A stretch of DNA of 64,000 nt from an uncultured Sulfitobacter sp. Lineage in GTDB: Bacteria; Pseudomonadota; Alphaproteobacteria; Rhodobacterales; Rhodobacteraceae. Position 1 is the stretch's first letter. Every line of letters begins with the position of its first letter. A program made the position numbers and the translations under genes. The notes beneath the pieces are model-generated. The model did not search any database. It worked only from the letters and a program-made list of their open reading frames with translations, and was not told where the DNA came from. Below, piece by piece: positions 7,911-16,146 of the stretch. The DNA lies in NCBI RefSeq assembly GCF_947497275.1, contig NZ_CANMFS010000001.1:1-64000 (forward strand), written 5' to 3'.

Positions 7911-10364
7911 CTAGAAACCAACCCGCCAGCGCGGTTTGGAGGCATCCGCCGGTGTGATCTGGGCGAGACCGGAGCTTTGCATCAGCCGGGCTGCCTCTTC
8001 CGCCAGCAGACGTTCCTCGGCCTCGCCCTTGACCGGAACCCGACCCATCTCGAGAAACAAAGGTGCCGAAAGCGGCGTTACACGTGGCAGCGTCAGATGG
8101 TCGATCCGCCCCCTGGTCCGCTCCAGCATTTCTTCGATCCGTCCGAAATCAACCAGACCGCGCAGTGCCTCCTCGCGGGTGATGTCGAGCATCAGATGCT
8201 CGGGGTCGTATTTCGTGAGCGTGTCGTACAGGATGTCCGAGCTGAACGTCGCCTGTCGCCCCGATTTGCGGGCCGAAGGGGTGTTGCGTTCGATCAGCCC
8301 GGCGATTGTCGCCGATGCACGAAACGTCCGTTTCATTACCGCATTTCCCGCCAGCCACGTCTCCAACCCGTCCTGCAATGCGTGCGGATCGAGCAGCGTT
8401 TCCGGGTCCGTGACGGGATCAAGGCCCCAGATCAGGGTCGCGTAATCGGTTGCCACAAATCCCAGGGGGTGCAGACCAAGCGCCTCCATCCGTTTAGTGA
8501 GCAACAGACCCAGTGTTTGTTGCCCGTTGCGACCGGCAAAGCCGTAGACGACCGTCTGCGCGCGCCGGTCGTGCGGAAAGCTCTCGATCAAAAGCCGGCC
8601 CGGTTGTGGCAACTGGCTTACCTCGCGTTGCAGGGCAAGCCATTTGGCGGTGTGGTCGGGCAATTCGGGCCATGCATCTTGGGTGAACATCCGCTGCACC
8701 CGCGCCGAAAGCTGAGTTGATGTCGCGAATTTGGTGCCCATGAAGGTCGCGATCCTCGGTTTTTTCGCGGCGTCGCGCGACACCTCGACCGTCATTTCGC
8801 GCAGACCTTCGTATTTGACGATCTGCCCGCCAATGAGGAAGGTGTCACCGGGGGTGAGCGTCGCGGCAAAACCTTCCTCGATCTCTCCCAGCGGTTTGCC
8901 ACCCCGGTTGCGCTTCATCCGGACCTTGAGCGTGTCGGTGTCCTGAATGGTGCCGATGTTCATGCGTATGCGCTGCGCCGCGCGCGGATCGCGCAGCTGC
9001 CACAAACCGTCAGGCCGTTTGATCAGCCGTTGCCAGCGGTCATAGGCGCGCAGGGCGTAGCCACCCGTCGCACAGAAATCGAGACAGGCATCGAAAGCGG
9101 CCCGGCTCAGCGTGCTGTAGGCCCCGCAGGTCTTGATTTCGGAATACAGCACGGTTTCCTCGAAGGGCCCTGCACATGCGGTGATCAGTATGTGCTGGCA
9201 CAGCACGTCACGCGGCCCCGGCCCGCGTGGGTCGCCGTCCAGCTCGCCGTCCAGAACGGCTTCCAAAGCCGCGACACATTCGACCACCTCGAAGCGGTTG
9301 GCAGGGACCAGCAACGCCTTGGAAGGCGCGTTGTAGCGGTGATTGGCGCGGCCAATGCGCTGGACCAGACGCTTGACGTTCTTTGGCGCACCGATCTGGA
9401 TCACCAGATCCACGTCGCCCCAGTCGATTCCCAGATCGAGACTCCCGGTGCAGACGATGGCCCGCAATTCACCGCGCACCATCGCCCCCTCCACCCGTTC
9501 GCGCTGCTGACGGTCAAGCGATCCGTGGTGGATTCCAATAGGCAGAGCGTCGTCATTGGCAAGCCACAGATTATGAAAAAAGATCTCGGCCTGCGCGCGG
9601 GTATTGTGAAAGATCAGCGTCGTCTTGTGCTGTTTGACCTGTTCCAGAACCGCCGGGATGGCATAGGCCGCGCCCCCGCCGGACCAGGGCGGTGCCTCGT
9701 CTGTGCGTAGCATCGAAATGTCGGGGGCTGGGCCGGGATCGGCCTGCAGGATCTCGCAGGGATCGGGGTGACGCGCCATCAGATGCGCAATGGCGGTCGG
9801 ATCTTCAACGGTGGCGGAAAGACCGACACGTTTTAGATCGGGGCAAATCGTTTGCAATCGCGCGAGAGCCAGCATCATCTGGTCGCCTCGCTTGGATTCA
9901 GCGAGGGCGTGAATTTCGTCGATCACGACCCGCTTGAGGCCTTTGAACATGCGCGGGGCATCATCGTAGGAGACGAGCAGGGCGAGGCTTTCGGGCGTTG
10001 TCAGAAAGATATGCGGCGGATCGGCGCGCTGGCGCTTGCGGCGGGTTGCCGTGGTGTCCCCGGTGCGTTCCTCTATGCGCACGGGCAAGCCCATTTCCGC
10101 AACCGGGGTTGTCAGGTTGCGTTTGATATCGGCGGCAAGCGCCTTGAGCGGTGAAATATAGAGTGTGTGCATGCCCTCGTGATCGCCATCGGCCAGATCG
10201 ATCAAGGTCGGCAGAAATCCCGAAAGCGTTTTGCCGCCGCCTGTCGGTGCGATGAGCAATAGTGCCGGCGCATCCGCACGCTCCAACATCGCTTGCTGAT
10301 GCGGGTGGATCGACCAGCCTTTGGCGGCGAACCAGGTTCTGAAAGTATCGGGAAGATCGGCCAT
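7911..10364 (-). CDS. ligase-associated DNA damage response DEXH box helicase (Lhr-type)
   Basis: This 817-residue superfamily 2 helicase has Walker A PTGGGKT at residues 40-46, motif II DEIH at about 150 (VVIDEIHALAES), and motif III LSATVEDP. The second RecA domain includes GIHHGSLDRQQRERVE, CTGSLDLGIDWGDVD and QRIGRANHR. A long C-terminal region of Lhr type follows. The length matches the ligase-associated subgroup (about 800-830) rather than full-length Lhr (about 1,500). It is expected to unwind or process damaged DNA together with PdeM. The ATG at 10364 gives MADLPDTFRTWFAAKGW, a typical N-terminus. pdeM is immediately downstream. Confidence 0.93.
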   Translation of the reverse strand: MADLPDTFRTWFAAKGWSIHPHQQAMLERADAPALLLIAPTGGGKTLSGFLPTLIDLADGDHEGMHTLYISPLKALAADIKRNLTTPVAEMGLPVRIEERTGDTTATRRKRQRADPPHIFLTTPESLALLVSYDDAPRMFKGLKRVVIDEIHALAESKRGDQMMLALARLQTICPDLKRVGLSATVEDPTAIAHLMARHPDPCEILQADPGPAPDISMLRTDEAPPWSGGGAAYAIPAVLEQVKQHKTTLIFHNTRAQAEIFFHNLWLANDDALPIGIHHGSLDRQQRERVEGAMVRGELRAIVCTGSLDLGIDWGDVDLVIQIGAPKNVKRLVQRIGRANHRYNAPSKALLVPANRFEVVECVAALEAVLDGELDGDPRGPGPRDVLCQHILITACAGPFEETVLYSEIKTCGAYSTLSRAAFDACLDFCATGGYALRAYDRWQRLIKRPDGLWQLRDPRAAQRIRMNIGTIQDTDTLKVRMKRNRGGKPLGEIEEGFAATLTPGDTFLIGGQIVKYEGLREMTVEVSRDAAKKPRIATFMGTKFATSTQLSARVQRMFTQDAWPELPDHTAKWLALQREVSQLPQPGRLLIESFPHDRRAQTVVYGFAGRNGQQTLGLLLTKRMEALGLHPLGFVATDYATLIWGLDPVTDPETLLDPHALQDGLETWLAGNAVMKRTFRASATIAGLIERNTPSARKSGRQATFSSDILYDTLTKYDPEHLMLDITREEALRGLVDFGRIEEMLERTRGRIDHLTLPRVTPLSAPLFLEMGRVPVKGEAEERLLAEEAARLMQSSGLAQITPADASKPRWRVGF

Positions 10365-10793
10365 GGGGGACTAGATAGCATTGGCGCCGATGGGGGCCAG
10401 CCCCCGTCTTCGCAAAGCGAAGCCTCCCCCGGGATATTTCTTGCCAACAGAAATATGTGAAGCCGCGAGTGGAAAAGAGCCACGATGTCGCGGTAAATGT
10501 GCTCGTGGCGCGGATCGTATGTGTTTGTGGTAGGCGTTCTGCTGATCCGGCTGGCGGAGCAGGCGTTTGCAGTGGTCCGATGGGTGAGAAGCGCCTTTGC
10601 GGTCTTTGGACCGGACGGGTGAACGCAAACGTGTAGGATCCGTGGCTCCGGGCCTGATAGCACGCTGATTTCTCGAGACCGTCATTGTGTACCTTGCAAG
10701 ATCGAAATTCTGGAAAACATGTGCTGGGACCTCATCGCGAAGGCGATCCCATTTGTATTGACGGCGGGGCGTCGGTAGCCGGGTCGGTCCGCG
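10365..10793. other. 429-base intergenic region between helicase and AAA+ ATPase genes
   Basis: No supported gene lies here. It contains an extragenic palindrome near its left end (annotated separately) and otherwise AT-moderate sequence with stops in all frames. The minus-strand pilus operon ends at 10794, and the helicase promoter should lie in the first 150 bases. A perfect terminator stem for the pilus operon was not found. Confidence 0.4.
10391..10438. repeat. extragenic palindromic element, rhodobacterial GGGATATTT type
   Basis: The element has GGGGGCCAGCCCCC-type arms, a nested hairpin CTTCG-CAAAG-CGAAG, a CCTCCCCC half and the trailing GGGATATTT. I recall very similar intergenic palindromes dispersed in many Rhodobacteraceae genomes, often just outside stop codons or between genes. 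Here it sits just upstream of the helicase start. Only one copy is visible in the window, so repetition within this genome cannot be shown from this sequence. Confidence 0.55.
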
Positions 10794-12101
10794 CTATTTT
10801 ACGATGTGTTCGTCCTTGACGAACATGTTGGCCCAGGCACGGTCCATCAATTCGGGGGACATTTGATAGGGGATGCCCTCGAATTCGCAGATCGCGATGA
10901 TCTGATCTATAAGAAAGATCGGCTGATAATTGGCATAGATATTGTCGATCGTGGGATATTTGTTTTTCAACAGATGGATCAGGGTGGCCTCGTCGAGCGG
11001 CATCTTCCGCTTCTTTGCAACCATCGCGAAAATCTTGAGGAAATTAGCCTGGTCGGGGCCGTCGATCTTGATCTTGAAAAAGATGCGGCGCAGGGCGGCG
11101 GTGTCGAAGATCTCGTTCGGGTGGAAGTTCGTGGAAAAGATGACAAGCGTGTCGAACGGGACCTCGAACTTCTCGCCGGATTGTAGGGCGAGAATGTCCT
11201 TCGATTCTTCCAACGGGACGATCCAGCGGTTGACGATGCTCTGTGGTGGCTCTTTTTGCCGGCCAAGGTCATCGACGATGAAGATCCCGCCGGTGGATTT
11301 CAGCTGCAATGGGGCCTGATAGGTTTTGGCAGAGGGGTTGTAGACCAGATCGAGCATGTCGAGCGACAACTCGCCGCCGGTGATGACGGAAGGCCGCTCG
11401 CAGCATACGTACCGAGCGTCGAAACGGGTCACGCGGCGCAGGGACGTCGGGTCCTGTTCGGCGGCGGCGATTTCGTTGTGGACGATCGGATCGAATACAG
11501 TGATCACCTGGCTGGCGTATTCAATGGCGCGCGGGACATACACCTGATCTCCCAGCGCGTCGCGGATGCCGTTCGAAATTGAGGATTTGCCGTTGCCTGG
11601 GGGGCCGTACATGAGGATCGAGCGGCCTGCGGAGACGGCGGGGCCGAGGTGATCAAGCAAGCTGTCGGGCAAGATGAGGTGCCCCATCGCACCGGTCAAC
11701 TGGGCGCGGGTGATCTGCATGTTGCGGACGGACTGGCGCTTGACCTGTTCCTTGTAGACCGACAGCGGCACAGGCATCGGCCCGAAATACTCGGATTGCG
11801 CCAGGGCGTCCAGCGCGCGCGCCTTGCCCGCATCCGTCAGCTGATAACCCATCTCGTTGCCGTTCTGCGCATTGAGCGTGCCTGTGGCCTCGAGTAACCG
11901 CTGCGTGCGGCACATGTCTACAAGTTCCTGTGTGACGGGGACTGGCAGGCAGATCGCGCGGCTCAGTTCGCTTACCATGTCCACGTTCTTGCGGAAGATG
12001 GTCTTGAGAAGAATATCGCGCATCATGACCAGCGGCAAACGCATGTCTTCCAGCGTCTTTGGCGGTGGCGGGGCAAGGACGGCATTGGTTGGGGCGTTCA
12101 T
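10794..12101 (-). CDS. AAA+ ATPase associated with the tad/Flp pilus locus
   Basis: This 435-residue protein has a Walker A motif GPPGNGKS at 166-173 and a Walker B-like GIFIVDDLGRQ near 275. Sensor-like IFSTNFHP and an arginine-rich LRRIFFKI follow, as in AAA+ proteins related to predicted ATPases with chaperone-like P-loops. The N-terminal 150 residues form a winged-helix-like region with no recognised domain. It is the last gene of the minus-strand run after the prepilin peptidase, separated by 66 bases. Its role is unknown; regulation or remodelling of the pilus machine is an inference from position. It is too divergent from TadA to be a second secretion ATPase. The start gives MNAPTNAVLAPPPPK. 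Confidence 0.8.
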   Translation of the reverse strand: MNAPTNAVLAPPPPKTLEDMRLPLVMMRDILLKTIFRKNVDMVSELSRAICLPVPVTQELVDMCRTQRLLEATGTLNAQNGNEMGYQLTDAGKARALDALAQSEYFGPMPVPLSVYKEQVKRQSVRNMQITRAQLTGAMGHLILPDSLLDHLGPAVSAGRSILMYGPPGNGKSSISNGIRDALGDQVYVPRAIEYASQVITVFDPIVHNEIAAAEQDPTSLRRVTRFDARYVCCERPSVITGGELSLDMLDLVYNPSAKTYQAPLQLKSTGGIFIVDDLGRQKEPPQSIVNRWIVPLEESKDILALQSGEKFEVPFDTLVIFSTNFHPNEIFDTAALRRIFFKIKIDGPDQANFLKIFAMVAKKRKMPLDEATLIHLLKNKYPTIDNIYANYQPIFLIDQIIAICEFEGIPYQMSPELMDRAWANMFVKDEHIVK

Positions 12102-12167
12102 TATTCTATCCCTCTGCTCTGAAACGGGTGGTGTTTCCCGATCCCTAGCGGATGAAAATGGCCTTAA

Positions 12168-12662
12168 TCAGGCACCGTACATCAAACCAAGCGTCAAATA
12201 GAGCGCAAGTGTGGCACCCAGCGCGAGACCCATCGGAAATTTCTTGCCCTGGTCCCAGCTTGTCCAGTGCGGGGCGAGCCTGCGCAGGGGGGTGTGTTTG
12301 ATGGTCTTGTGGGTAGCAACGGCGGCCAGTAGTGCCGCCATGAACAGAAACATCAGCAACCTCAGATCGCCGAGTGCGATAAAGGGCGCGGCTGCGGCGA
12401 TGAATTTACTGTCGCCCGCACCCATCGCGCCTGCCGCATTGAGTACGAATCCGACAACGAGCACGACGATAAGACTGACCAGCCGCCAAAGGTAGTCCTC
12501 GAACGGCAGAGCGATCAGCCCGACGATGACGAAAACGCAGGCCAGCAAGATATTGGCGCCGTTCGTGATCTTCATCCGCGCCATATCGGTGTAGGCGACA
12601 TAGAGACAGATCGGCAGCACGAAGGGCAGGAACCACGCAGCCGAGTAGACCGTAATCGTCAC
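12168..12662 (-). CDS. cpaA: prepilin peptidase, CpaA/TadV family
   Basis: This 164-residue polytopic membrane protein belongs to the A24 prepilin peptidases that cleave the Flp prepilin leader at the inner membrane. The two catalytic aspartates are visible in the TDMARMKI motif (about residue 26) and in GAGDSKF (about residue 83), the aspartyl protease signature of TadV/CpaA. It has roughly five hydrophobic segments and lacks the N-methylation domain of large PilD enzymes, which is normal for this short subgroup. It is 3 bases downstream of the TPR lipoprotein gene and so translationally close to it. Its expected substrates are the two pilins encoded at the head of the locus. Confidence 0.93.
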   Translation of the reverse strand: MTITVYSAAWFLPFVLPICLYVAYTDMARMKITNGANILLACVFVIVGLIALPFEDYLWRLVSLIVVLVVGFVLNAAGAMGAGDSKFIAAAAPFIALGDLRLLMFLFMAALLAAVATHKTIKHTPLRRLAPHWTSWDQGKKFPMGLALGATLALYLTLGLMYGA

Positions 12663-12665
12663 CGC

Positions 12666-13514
12666 TCAGCCTTCCAGTGCTGCGAGAGAACGCGATGCGG
12701 CCTCGAAGTGCTGGGGATGGGTGTCGATCGCTTCGCGCAACAATCCCTTGCCCGTTTCGACGTCGCCCTGTTTGATCGCCGACAGGGCCAAGGTGTGCAA
12801 TAATTGCGCGCGTTCGGCCTGGTCCATCGGGATCACGGGCAGGGTGTAGTTGCGCTGAGCGCCGCGCGCCAAAACGAGGTTGTTCTTGGCGGTGAACAGC
12901 CCCGCATCCTGCGTGATTGCACTGGTGAACAAGCGTTCTGCATCCTTGTAGGCACCGCGTGTCAGCTTGGAATAGCCCCAGTTGTTCAGTACCGGGGCAG
13001 GTTCGGTGGTCAGGCCAACGGCGGTTTCGTAGAAACTGTCTGCCTTTTCCCACTGCTGTTTGCTGTCGGCAATGATCGCTTCGAGCCGGTAGCGGGCGAA
13101 TGTCTCGTGAGTTGGTGGGATCGAGGTAAGCGTCTGCTCCGCCTTGGCCCAGTTGCCCGACCGGATCAGCGCATCGGCAAGCTCTACGCGGTCTGCGTCG
13201 GTGCGGGCGGGCAGGGCAACGGTACGCTCCCACGCGGCTGCGCCTTCATCGTAGCGTTTTGCGCGCATTAACGAGAGCGCGAGACCACGATTATGCTCGA
13301 TCTTGCCGGGCTCTTCTTTCAGCACCCGCTGGAAGTAGATCACCGCCTCGTTCGGGTCCGCGACAGTCAGCATAACGTCGTTGAGGTTCGCGTCGTCGAT
13401 GACGTTGACGTCCTGAAACGCACGTTCGACCGTTTCGTCGGCGGATTTTTCCGCACAGCCACTCAGAAACACGGCCCCTGCGAGGAGGGTGCTCAAAACA
13501 TGGGGGTGGCGCAT
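12666..13514 (-). CDS. TPR-repeat lipoprotein of the pilus locus (TadD-like, second copy)
   Basis: This 282-residue protein has an N-terminal lipoprotein signal ending in the lipobox LSGC (Cys at about residue 20), followed by helical tetratricopeptide-like repeats. Examples are AVIYFQRVLKEEPGKIEHN, RGLALSLMRAKRYDEGAAAW and NNWGYSKLTRGAYKDAERLF. TadD-type TPR proteins are thought to act as outer-membrane pilotins that help the secretin CpaC assemble. It follows the other TPR gene by 71 bases and precedes the prepilin peptidase by 3 bases. Two TPR genes in tandem are usual in roseobacter pilus loci. The start at 13514 gives MRHPHVLSTLLAGAVFLSGC. Confidence 0.85.
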   Translation of the reverse strand: MRHPHVLSTLLAGAVFLSGCAEKSADETVERAFQDVNVIDDANLNDVMLTVADPNEAVIYFQRVLKEEPGKIEHNRGLALSLMRAKRYDEGAAAWERTVALPARTDADRVELADALIRSGNWAKAEQTLTSIPPTHETFARYRLEAIIADSKQQWEKADSFYETAVGLTTEPAPVLNNWGYSKLTRGAYKDAERLFTSAITQDAGLFTAKNNLVLARGAQRNYTLPVIPMDQAERAQLLHTLALSAIKQGDVETGKGLLREAIDTHPQHFEAASRSLAALEG

Positions 13515-13585
13515 TTTTGCGTCCTTTTCCTGCTACTGCCTCGGCGGTGCTTTGGGCCTGAAAGGGCAAGGTGCCTATGTTTAGG

Positions 13586-14167
13586 TCACAATGCCTGTCG
13601 GATCACGAAATCCGCAGAACCACGGCGCACCAATTTATAATCTTGGTCATTCCCAGAAGCAGTACCAGAATTTTCGGATTTTTCGAGCGCTAATCGCAGA
13701 TTGTCACGGATTGAGACACTTTCGCCATTGTCGAGCGCGAATGCCTTGCGAAATATCTGTGTTGCCTCGACATTTTTGCCACGTTCCATCAACACGACCC
13801 CGAGATTGTTCCAAATTTCCGGCTGTGTCGCGTCCCGCTGCACCGCGCGGCGCAATTGGGTTTCGGCTTGTCCCAACCGGCCCAGACCCAGATTGGCGGT
13901 GCCGATCCCCGACAGGATCTCTGCATCGACGGTGCCCCGGTCGATGGCCGCGCGGTTGAACGAACGGATCGCCAGTTCGTATTCGCCCGACGCCACCAGG
14001 CGGTGTCCGGTTTCCAGGTTGTCGGCGCCGGCTGCGCGCAAATCGACACCGGGCGCGTCCAGCCGTTCCGGCATTCGGGGGCCGAAGACGGATGTGCCAA
14101 GGCCGCCCGTAGAACAGGCGGCCAAAGCACAACACACAAACAGGTAGGGCAGAGCCCGTGACGTCAT
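13586..14167 (-). CDS. tadD: TPR-repeat lipoprotein, TadD family
   Basis: The 193-residue protein has a short signal with a lipobox-like ALAAC (Cys about residue 17) and TPR units. These include ASGEYELAIRSFNRAAID, GIGTANLGLGRLGQAETQLR and NNLGVVLMERGKNVEATQIF. It probably assists assembly of the outer-membrane secretin channel. I chose the ATG at 14167 because it overlaps the tadC stop by one base (TGATG), a sign of translational coupling; the open frame continues upstream to 14437 but only as shadow coding. It is followed by the second TPR gene. Confidence 0.87.
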   Translation of the reverse strand: MTSRALPYLFVCCALAACSTGGLGTSVFGPRMPERLDAPGVDLRAAGADNLETGHRLVASGEYELAIRSFNRAAIDRGTVDAEILSGIGTANLGLGRLGQAETQLRRAVQRDATQPEIWNNLGVVLMERGKNVEATQIFRKAFALDNGESVSIRDNLRLALEKSENSGTASGNDQDYKLVRRGSADFVIRQAL

Positions 14168-15156
14168 CAATTGCCTCCGGGGCCGCTCATTTCGCCCAGC
14201 TTGGCGATGCCCATTGCGGATGGCCCGACCAGAATGACCAGAAGGGGCGGAACCGTAAGCATCATAGTGGCGAGTGTCATCTTGGTTGGCAACTTGTTTG
14301 CGGCTTCTTCGGCGCGCATCACGCGTTTGTCGCGCATCTCGGCGGCATAGACCCTCAGGGCGTCTGCGATGGATGTGCCGAAGGCGGCAGATTGCACCAA
14401 CACAGTCACAAAGGACGACACATCCTGTACCCCGCAACGGGTGCCCATGTCATTAAGCACGGTTACCTTGTCCTTACCGGCCTTCATCTCATAGGCCACG
14501 ACTTCGAATTCGTCAGCGAGTGCCACATAGGATGCGCGCAACTCCGCGGCCACACGGACGATACATTGATCCAGCGATTGACCGGCTTCGACGCAGACCA
14601 GCATCATGTCGAGCGCATCCGGGAAACCTTGCTCGATCTGCTCCTTGCGCTCGGCGACGCGTCGCGTGATCCAGTATTTCGGCAGCCAGTATCCGACCGC
14701 GCCGGGGCCGAGTGTCCACATCATGGTCTTCTGGGTGCTCATGCCTTCGCCACCGCCGAGAAAGTTGATATAGACAACGCCGATCGTCAGACCCAGAAGG
14801 CCCAAGGCCATCTGCGCGAAATAGAACATGCGCACCGCATCGCGCGATTGATAGCCTGCCTGTCGCAATTCCAGCTGCTTCTGGCTCAACTCGGCCACGT
14901 CCTTGGGTTCGAGGAACGTCGCGAATTTTTGCAACTGGGCGTTGCCTTCCTTCTGGCGCAGGGCGGCTGGGGTTTCCAGATCGCCCTTGCGCGGCGCATT
15001 GGCACTGCGCTTGAACTTGTCGAGCGGATCTTCGGGCTGGTTCAACATCATGGCGACCGTCGCCAGCACAAGGACGACACCCAGCACGCCCAAAACGATG
15101 ATCAGGCCGAAAGGGCCCAGAACACCGGAAACCTGTGTGTTGATCGAATTTAGCAT
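14167..15156 (-). CDS. tadC: Flp pilus inner-membrane platform protein TadC
   Basis: This 329-residue protein belongs to the type II secretion F (GspF-like) family. One N-terminal membrane helix (about residues 15-36) is followed by a cytoplasmic region and two central helices near 110-135 and 140-160. The F-domain has GFPDALDMMLVCVEAGQSLD and VQSAAFGTSIADALRVYA, and the protein ends with a hydrophobic segment near 300-320. With TadB it forms the inner-membrane platform that couples TadA ATPase activity to pilus growth. It lies 15 bases downstream of tadB and overlaps tadD by one base. Confidence 0.94.
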   Translation of the reverse strand: MLNSINTQVSGVLGPFGLIIVLGVLGVVLVLATVAMMLNQPEDPLDKFKRSANAPRKGDLETPAALRQKEGNAQLQKFATFLEPKDVAELSQKQLELRQAGYQSRDAVRMFYFAQMALGLLGLTIGVVYINFLGGGEGMSTQKTMMWTLGPGAVGYWLPKYWITRRVAERKEQIEQGFPDALDMMLVCVEAGQSLDQCIVRVAAELRASYVALADEFEVVAYEMKAGKDKVTVLNDMGTRCGVQDVSSFVTVLVQSAAFGTSIADALRVYAAEMRDKRVMRAEEAANKLPTKMTLATMMLTVPPLLVILVGPSAMGIAKLGEMSGPGGN

Positions 15157-15171
15157 AGCTGTCTGTGCCCT

Positions 15172-16134
15172 TTATACTTTGATGTTTGTGAGAACACGCA
15201 TGACGACGAGATTTACCGCCAGAAAGATCCCGACGAAGAAGCAGGCGGGAATGAAATAGGGCGTTTCCTTCACATCGTCGTAGTAGTTCGGATCGGCGAT
15301 GTTGATCACGATAAGCGCCATGACGGGAAATCCAGACAGGAACTTGCCGGACCATTTCGCCTCGGCCGTGATCGCCTTTACTCGGCGGAACAGGCGGAAG
15401 CGGGCGCGGATCACCTTGGCCAGACCGGCGAGGATTTCGGCCAGGTTGCCGCCCGATTGCTGCTGGATCGTGACGGCAACCGCGAGAAAGCGCAGATCCT
15501 GCATGTCCAGTCTTTCGGCCATATCCTTGAGCGCCTCGCCCACGTCACGGCCGTAAGCCGCTTCATCCGCGATGATGCCGAATTCGGAGGCCAGCGGGTC
15601 CTGGATCTCTTTCGAGACGATGGAAATCGCGTTGGAAAACGGATGGCCCACCCGCAGGGAGCGCACCATCAGTTCGACGGCGTCGGGCAGCTGTTCCTCG
15701 ATCATCGACATCCGCTTGTTCGCCTTCATCGAAATCCACATGAATACGGCACCCACACCCATGCCGATGGACATGACGATGCGCACCGGCGGCTCTGTCG
15801 CGGTGCCGACCGTGAGACCCATGAAGATCACCACCGACAAACCCGCCATCACCAGGATCAATTGCTTGGGGGTAAAAGCGATCGCCGCCTTCTGTGCCTT
15901 TTCGGACAGCAGCGAGTAAAGCGGGATCGTCCGCGCGTTCATGTGCTGCTGCATTTCCTTGCGCAGCTTGTCCAGCACTTCCTCGCGGCGCTGACCTTTT
16001 TCGAGCATTTCGAGGCGGCGGTTCACGCGACTGTTGAGCGAGATGGATTTGCCGAAGGCCACCAGATACAGGCCCTCGACCAGCACCAGAACGCCGACGA
16101 AGATGAGACCGTAGATGATTGGTTCTGCGCTCAT
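15172..16134 (-). CDS. tadB: Flp pilus inner-membrane platform protein TadB
   Basis: At 320 residues this is the second GspF-like platform protein. It has an N-terminal helix (about 5-25), a long polar segment, two helices around 85-125, and an F-domain containing LPDAVELMVRSLRVGHPFS and TIQQQSGGNLAEILAGLAKV. C-terminal helices lie near 265-285 and 295-315. It is in one operon with tadA (12-base spacing upstream) and tadC downstream. The start at 16134 is the first ATG and gives MSAEPIIYGLIFVGVLVLVE. Confidence 0.94.
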   Translation of the reverse strand: MSAEPIIYGLIFVGVLVLVEGLYLVAFGKSISLNSRVNRRLEMLEKGQRREEVLDKLRKEMQQHMNARTIPLYSLLSEKAQKAAIAFTPKQLILVMAGLSVVIFMGLTVGTATEPPVRIVMSIGMGVGAVFMWISMKANKRMSMIEEQLPDAVELMVRSLRVGHPFSNAISIVSKEIQDPLASEFGIIADEAAYGRDVGEALKDMAERLDMQDLRFLAVAVTIQQQSGGNLAEILAGLAKVIRARFRLFRRVKAITAEAKWSGKFLSGFPVMALIVINIADPNYYDDVKETPYFIPACFFVGIFLAVNLVVMRVLTNIKV

Positions 16135-16146
16135 GGCAAGAATTCC

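Noticed and set aside
14158..15153. Plus-strand 331-codon frame opposite tadC
   Set aside because: Shadow of tadC; His-, Arg- and Gly-rich and not protein-like.
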